Origin: Amblyomma americanum
Lineage: Eukaryota > Arthropoda > Arachnida > Ixodida > Ixodidae
Reading direction: 5' to 3'
DNA: 64,000 nucleotides
NCBI RefSeq assembly: GCF_052857255.1
Contig: NC_135497.1
Coordinates: 345,749,751 to 345,813,750, forward strand
Position 1 is the first letter of the stretch. Each line of letters starts with the position of its first letter. The position numbers were made by a program, and so were the translations under genes. The notes below the pieces were generated by a model. That model saw nothing but the letters and a program-made list of their open reading frames with translations. It searched no databases and was not told the origin of the DNA. This document shows positions 59,814 through 64,000 of this stretch, in pieces.

Positions 59814-59862
59814 CTGTTCTGTGAGTTGGCCATTCGGACAGTCCTTAAGAAATCCCTTGTAC
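59814..59862 (-). CDS. Frq: Frq exon: inactive EF1 region (YKGFLKDCPNGQLTEQ)
   Basis: This 49-nt exon lies between an acceptor (TTTTGCTTGCAG) and a donor (CAG|GTGAGC). Its first base completes a split codon, probably the Trp of the conserved family motif before it, and the next 16 codons read YKGFLKDCPNGQLTEQ. The C-P-x-G sequence is the hallmark of the first EF-hand of neuronal calcium sensors, which cannot bind calcium. The exon ends in phase 0 and joins the next exon at 54542 to continue with [10 protein letters not shown]. The neighbouring 5' exon, which should encode the myristoylated N-terminus, is not seen up to position 64000. It is too short for an ordinary ORF caller, so recognition rests on the family match and both splice sites. 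Confidence 0.9.
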
Positions 59863-60870
59863 CTGCAAGCAAAAGAAAGGATATATTATTCGCACTGCGA
59901 ATGACAACTCGTTGTTTTTACACTTCCCACAGAAAAAAAACTAACAAAAAATCCAAGGCACTGATAGAATGAAACCGAACTTCAAGTATTAAGAAATAGT
60001 ATGACGCAAGACTGCTTCCCCAGTTGCACCATACACTACAGCGGCTGTGATATCGAGCCCTTGCAACACCCTACAAGAAGGTCCCGGTACGGTGGCCACA
60101 GCTTAAAAGGAGCGACAGAAAGGAACGATAAGAAGAAGCGGCAGAAGGGCATGTAACGAGCGAGGGCTTAGTTTCCCGACAGGACCATAATGGCAAGGCC
60201 CAGTTTCGCACTACGATACTCCGCAGAAGTAAATTAAAAACATTTCCACACGCTGAAGATTTATATCAAAATGTATTTGCTGTTTATCGCTTTTACGGAT
60301 AAAGAAGCTGAATATTATTCGAATGAGAATGGAAAAAAGGTTCCATTTTTTCCCGATATTTCGTGCTCACATTAAACAAAAATATAGGGCGCGACTAGTT
60401 TCGAATAAATATAACAGTTCTCATAAAGACGAACCGTCAAGTTTCCCGTTAAACGACTACTGAAAATTATCACTCCATACTTAAGAAAATTTCCGTGCCT
60501 CGGTTTTCATCAAGGGCAATTGCGACGCAGTCTTATTTTTGTTTTCGTTCATGCACTTTTGAAACATGAGGTATCGAATGGTCATCTTTGATGTGTATAC
60601 CTTTCACTTCGCAATGCAGTTTTTTTTTTTAAATCCGATCTTTTACTGAAGCAAGTGATGCGAATGTTTCATGACTCGCGAAATCAACAATGCCACTCAG
60701 TACAGACCGCAAGCCTACGGCGACCACGGCTGTATACGATATACGCATCGAGAGGGATTCAGCTCAAGACTGCAAGAATTTTTTTCAAGCATTTTTTGAG
60801 TGATTCCATGTACTTTAACCGCTAATTATTTCTATGGTAGGTTTGGATTCATATGTCAGACCGTCGCTAT
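59863..60870. other. Start of the Frq intron upstream of the EF1 exon
   Basis: About 1 kb of AT-rich sequence with no recognised feature between the EF1 exon acceptor and the Jockey-like LINE tail. The expected 5' Frq exon (ending in an E-I-R-Q-W-like motif) was searched for and not seen. Confidence 0.6.
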
Positions 60871-60872
60871 AA

Positions 60873-63800
60873 TAATGTGTTGGGTTGTGTTGGGCTGGGT
60901 TTAATGGCACATTATGCAGCTAAGGCCATCGTGCGCCCAGCACAAGGTATAGAAGTTTTCTGCAGAATTATCTAAAAATGTGAAAGGTGATCGGTGGTGT
61001 AGAGGACCTAAAACGTTTATTTTGCTGCCTAGTGGTGACGAAGTGAAGAGATTTTAAAAATGGCCGCTAGTAAAAGCATTGAAGAGGGTCGGGTAACCTC
61101 AGTGACCATCCATGGCGGGGCAAGTATCTCGAGGCTCCCAACCAATCAAGAAAGCCCTCAGCCTTCTTCTCAGATGTGAGAAAGTGGCTGAGGTGTATTG
61201 TAAAATCAAGCGAAGCACTGGGTAAGAACTCACAATTTCTGAAGAAAACCTGATTCTCTTAGAAAGTTAAAAACACAATACATGTCAAGAATTCTATTAT
61301 CACTTAAGAGCGGCGCTGGGTGAGAAGGAATGCATTCGTTATAAAAAAAGACTAAAATACTTCTCCCTAAGATTTTCCAGTTTAGAACATGCCAATAAAA
61401 TATGGTACAGTGTGAGCTCCTCTTCAGATTTTTCACAAACAGGATTGTCTTGTTTCGTCAGTAAGCAGTTACGTGTCAGGTGTGTATGTACCATGCGAAG
61501 GCGACGTACGATTCCTTCAATAAAAACTTTATGGTGTCTGCACGACTTTCATTCATCCAAGGTGGGCTTTATGAACTGTATTTTGTTGTTGAACTCATTA
61601 TACCACTCTTTCTGCAATTTGTTCTTAAATTTATTATGTATCAACTTCATGCCGTCTTTATAAGATATGTTCACATTTTTTATTTCACCACTCCGAGCTG
61701 CTGAGTCAGCTCTCTCGTTACCCTCTATACCGAGGCGGCTCACGACCCGGCAGAAGCTAATCACATGTACTTGTGTGGTTACATTTTCTGTGTTGTGTAT
61801 GATGCGGCCTATTTTGCCTAGAGGCATACTCACTGCATAACATTTGGCAGTAAATATTGATACATAACTTGGCAATCTCACTATTTTTCCCACTTCCCCT
61901 GTGCTACTGCACTTCCAACGTGCGTTGTTTTCGAGCCATCGGTGTAAAATTCTATGTAGCTTGCATATATCTCTTTCAAAGCCAAGTATTCTTGTAGTAT
62001 TAAGTGTTCATGTTGTGTTTGCTTTTTTGCAAAACTGTGTTAGCGTGAAGTCGCACGCAGCGGGAAGGCAGTACCATGGCAGCAATGGATCGTGTCTGGG
62101 GGCAATTTTAGGTAGGGCATCTTGTATTCCAAGTTCATGACATGCATCTTCAAAGCATAATAACAAAGGTCTGATTGTTTGTGGTTTATTATTGAACAGA
62201 GGTCTGGATTTGCACTTGGTAACTGTGGGGTAACAAAGATGTTTTGGTACGGATCTTATTTCCAGTACTTATGCACAGGTAAGCGACGCTCTTTTGCTTT
62301 CAAGGGATGGTTCATTATTTTCTACATATGAACTGTTTATGGGGGTTAATCTGTATGCGCCAGTTGATAGATGCAGACCCAGGTCTTGTACAGGACCTAG
62401 TTTTTTTAGGTATGATGGTCTCGCAGTTCCATGCACAATGCATCCATCGTCTAAAATGGACCATACTACTTAGCGATAAATCTGTAAAAGGCATAACCTG
62501 TCGGACCCCCAGTGTTTCCGTGAGAGTACTTGCAGTATAATTATGGACCGGGAAGCTTTCTTTTTGAGCGTGTTTATGTGAGGTAAAAATTCGAGCTTTC
62601 TGTCTAAATTTATGCCTAAAAATTTGTGGTTCCTGTTTTACTGACAGTGCAATTTCATTTAAATGCAAGGTGGGATCAGTTTGCAAGCCTCTTTTGAGTG
62701 AGAAAAGGTACACTGGTTTACTGGGGTTTAACGACCGAAAGCGACTCAGGCTATGAAAGACGCCGTAGTGAAGGGCTCCAGAAATTTCGAGCACTTGGGG
62801 TCTTTAACGCGCACTGACATCGCACGGTACACAGGTCTCTATAATTTCGCCTTCATCGAAATTCAGCCGCCGTGGTCGGGATCGAACCAGCGTTTTTCGG
62901 GTAAGCAGCTGAGCTCCATAACCACTGAGAAACCGCGGTGGCTAGAGTTAGAGAGTGAGAAAAGGGCAGCAACTGTTTTTTGTGGAAAAAGCTTACACCA
63001 CTGCGGTCTGCTCAAATCTCTTGTTTGTTCAGTGCGAGATGTATCTGTCTCTCGCATATTGATAAGCTGAAAGTTGTGAATGCGATTTGAAGGTCATACA
63101 TGATAGACTTCGGAATTATTTACGATATGGAAATCATTTTCACGATAAAGAGCGTGGTACTTAGAATACACACCTGTGGTGCCCCATCTTCTTGGATAGA
63201 TTTTTTCTAAAGTGTCGCACCTAGGCGTACATGAAATGAACGATCAGGAAGAAAGTCTTGCAAACAGTTAAGCATCCTGCCACGGATATCTAAGTCCACT
63301 AGGTCACGAAGAATCTCATACCTCCAGGTGGTATCATAAGCTGTTTCCAAGTCAAAAAATTCTGCTAGGCAGTGCTGTTTGTCTATGTACGCTTCATGGA
63401 CTGAGTGCGTTTTCAAGACGGACGAGATGGTCATTTGTACAACATGCTTTTTTAAATCCACATTGGTGGACGTCAAGAAGCTTGCGTGATTCAAGGATGA
63501 ACATCAATATAATATTGAGCACACTTTCAAAACATTCGGCAAGACATCTTGTGAGAGCTATTGGCCTGTAACTCCTAGCCGAAGTTGGCGGTTTTCCAGA
63601 TTTATGTAATCGCGCAATCATGGCCTTTTTCCACGCCTCTGGCATTTTTCCTCATTGCTATATTTTTATAAAAATTACAGAAGAGCTTCTACAGCATCTT
63701 CAGAGACGTGGGCAAGCATTTTGTAATGCATTTCATCAGCGCCCGGTGCTGTCTGTTTGCCGGGCGACAGTACTGTACGGATCTCTTGTAGTGTAATTAA

Positions 63801-64000
63801 ATTATTGTAATGTTCATTTGTACTGCCACCTGTCGGCAGTCGCTGATTTTCAGTGGTGTTTTACTTTAAAAATGATTGTGTGCAGTGTGAGGAACTGGAG
63901 ACTAAATAAGTGTTGCTCTAGTTTGTCTGCCTTATGCCATTTGCTTATGCCGCGACAACAAGCAGTGTTTTTGTACAAAGGTTATGGTTCTGCTCAAAGA
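60873..64000 (-). mobile_element. Jockey-like LINE, RT to RNase H to 3' UTR, decayed and cut by the window end
   Basis: Read on the minus strand from 64000 down, fragments of one ORF2 appear in order. They are TAPGADEMHYKMLA (~63720), PEAWKKAMIARLHKSGK and YRPIALTRCLAECFE (~63640-63540), and FFDLETAYDTTWRYEILRDL (~63360). Then come a thumb-like segment around 62690-62600, an RNase H fragment ending SRLGIEGNERADSAAR (~61700), and a Cys/His end with a YHILLAC-like match (~61420). The 3' UTR runs to about 60873 and ends in an ACCCAGCCCAACACAAC-type tail. A SINE is inserted at 62709-62952. Frameshifts are numerous. The family is the same as the copy at 1-2090. Confidence 0.82.
62709..62952 (-). 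mobile_element. tRNA-derived SINE inserted in a LINE, with 13-bp target duplication
   Basis: The copy interrupts the Jockey-like LINE. The 13-mer GAGTGAGAAAAGG flanks it perfectly at 62696-62708 and 62953-62965. The related LINE copy at the window start carries the uninterrupted site near position 110 (GAGCAAGAACTGG). This fixes the SINE ends and shows LINE-type target-primed insertion. Orientation is minus. Confidence 0.92.

Larger units (their letters stand above)
2697..59862 (-). other. Frq: Frequenin / NCS-1 locus, internal part of a spliced gene
   Basis: Five separated exons on the minus strand join in one open frame to give about 128 residues of a neuronal calcium sensor protein. All introns start GT and end AG, and all junction phases agree. 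NCS-1/frequenin is a small, usually myristoylated EF-hand protein of nerve terminals that binds calcium and modulates exocytosis, PI4-kinase and Ric8a. The family is about 187-190 residues long, so roughly 30 residues are missing at each end, including the myristoylated N-terminus and the rest of EF4. I searched both flanks and found no matching exons, so they should lie outside the window. Intron sizes from 5' to 3' are about 5.3, 43.5, 5.9 and 2.2 kb. The large intron carries nearly all the mobile elements. Assignment to Frq rather than neurocalcin/hippocalcin rests on the EF2-EF3 linker and the [10 protein letters not shown]3 loop. Confidence 0.9.

Noticed and set aside
1..64000. CRISPR arrays, operons, bacterial promoters or ribosome binding sites
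   Set aside because: The window is eukaryotic: spliced exons, SINEs and LINEs. The short tandem repeats have no spacer structure.

Overview
This is a eukaryotic (arthropod) genomic window, most likely from a hard tick (Ixodidae). The evidence is a spliced neuronal calcium sensor gene of arthropod type, several copies of a tRNA-derived SINE that resembles the ixodid family known as Ruka, tick-like Jockey/CR1-type LINE fragments, and many simple repeats. There is no bacterial gene organisation. Almost every open frame is chance or transposon debris.

Host gene. The whole window appears to lie inside one minus-strand gene, the frequenin / neuronal calcium sensor 1 orthologue (Frq/NCS-1). Five short internal exons can be joined in frame with GT-AG introns: 59862-59814, 54542-54453, 10975-10897, 5030-4942 and 2774-2697. 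They give about 128 residues covering the inactive EF1, EF2, EF3 and the start of EF4. The first roughly 30 residues lie beyond position 64000 and the last roughly 30 lie before position 1. The intron between 54453 and 10975 is about 43.5 kb and holds most of the mobile DNA.

Main discovery. A 4.04-kb P-element-like (THAP9-type) DNA transposon sits at 37671-41706, inside the large intron and on the same strand as Frq. Its transposase looks intact. A first exon (41412-41263) encodes the N-terminal part of a THAP zinc finger and joins across a 275-bp intron to one large exon (40987-38327), giving a predicted 936-residue protein with a plausible D-D-E triad. The ends carry a 26-bp terminal inverted repeat (22/26 matching) flanked by an 8-bp putative target-site duplication (6/8 matching).

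Other mobile DNA. Two decayed Jockey-like LINEs lie at the window edges (1-~2090 and ~60873-64000, both minus). A decayed CR1-like LINE (~33400-~37440, plus) has a zinc-finger ORF1 and an overlapping TAATG ORF1/ORF2 junction. LINE 3' ends lie at 23432-24000 and 31755-32510 (minus). There are at least seven tRNA-type SINE copies, one with a perfect 13-bp duplication inside a LINE. A Harbinger-like MITE with TAA duplications is at 46697-47185 and a mariner-like MITE with TA duplications is at 26537-26774. Two long fold-back elements are centred near 45988 and 55746. Microsatellites include about 575 bp of (ATGT)n.

Unexplained. A GC3-rich open frame at about 29589-29755 (minus) looks like a terminal coding exon of unknown function. 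A GC-rich block at 52.1-52.6 kb, a GC-rich block at 2.16-2.49 kb and an AT-rich TAATGTTA-rich block at 45.2-45.5 kb are also unassigned.
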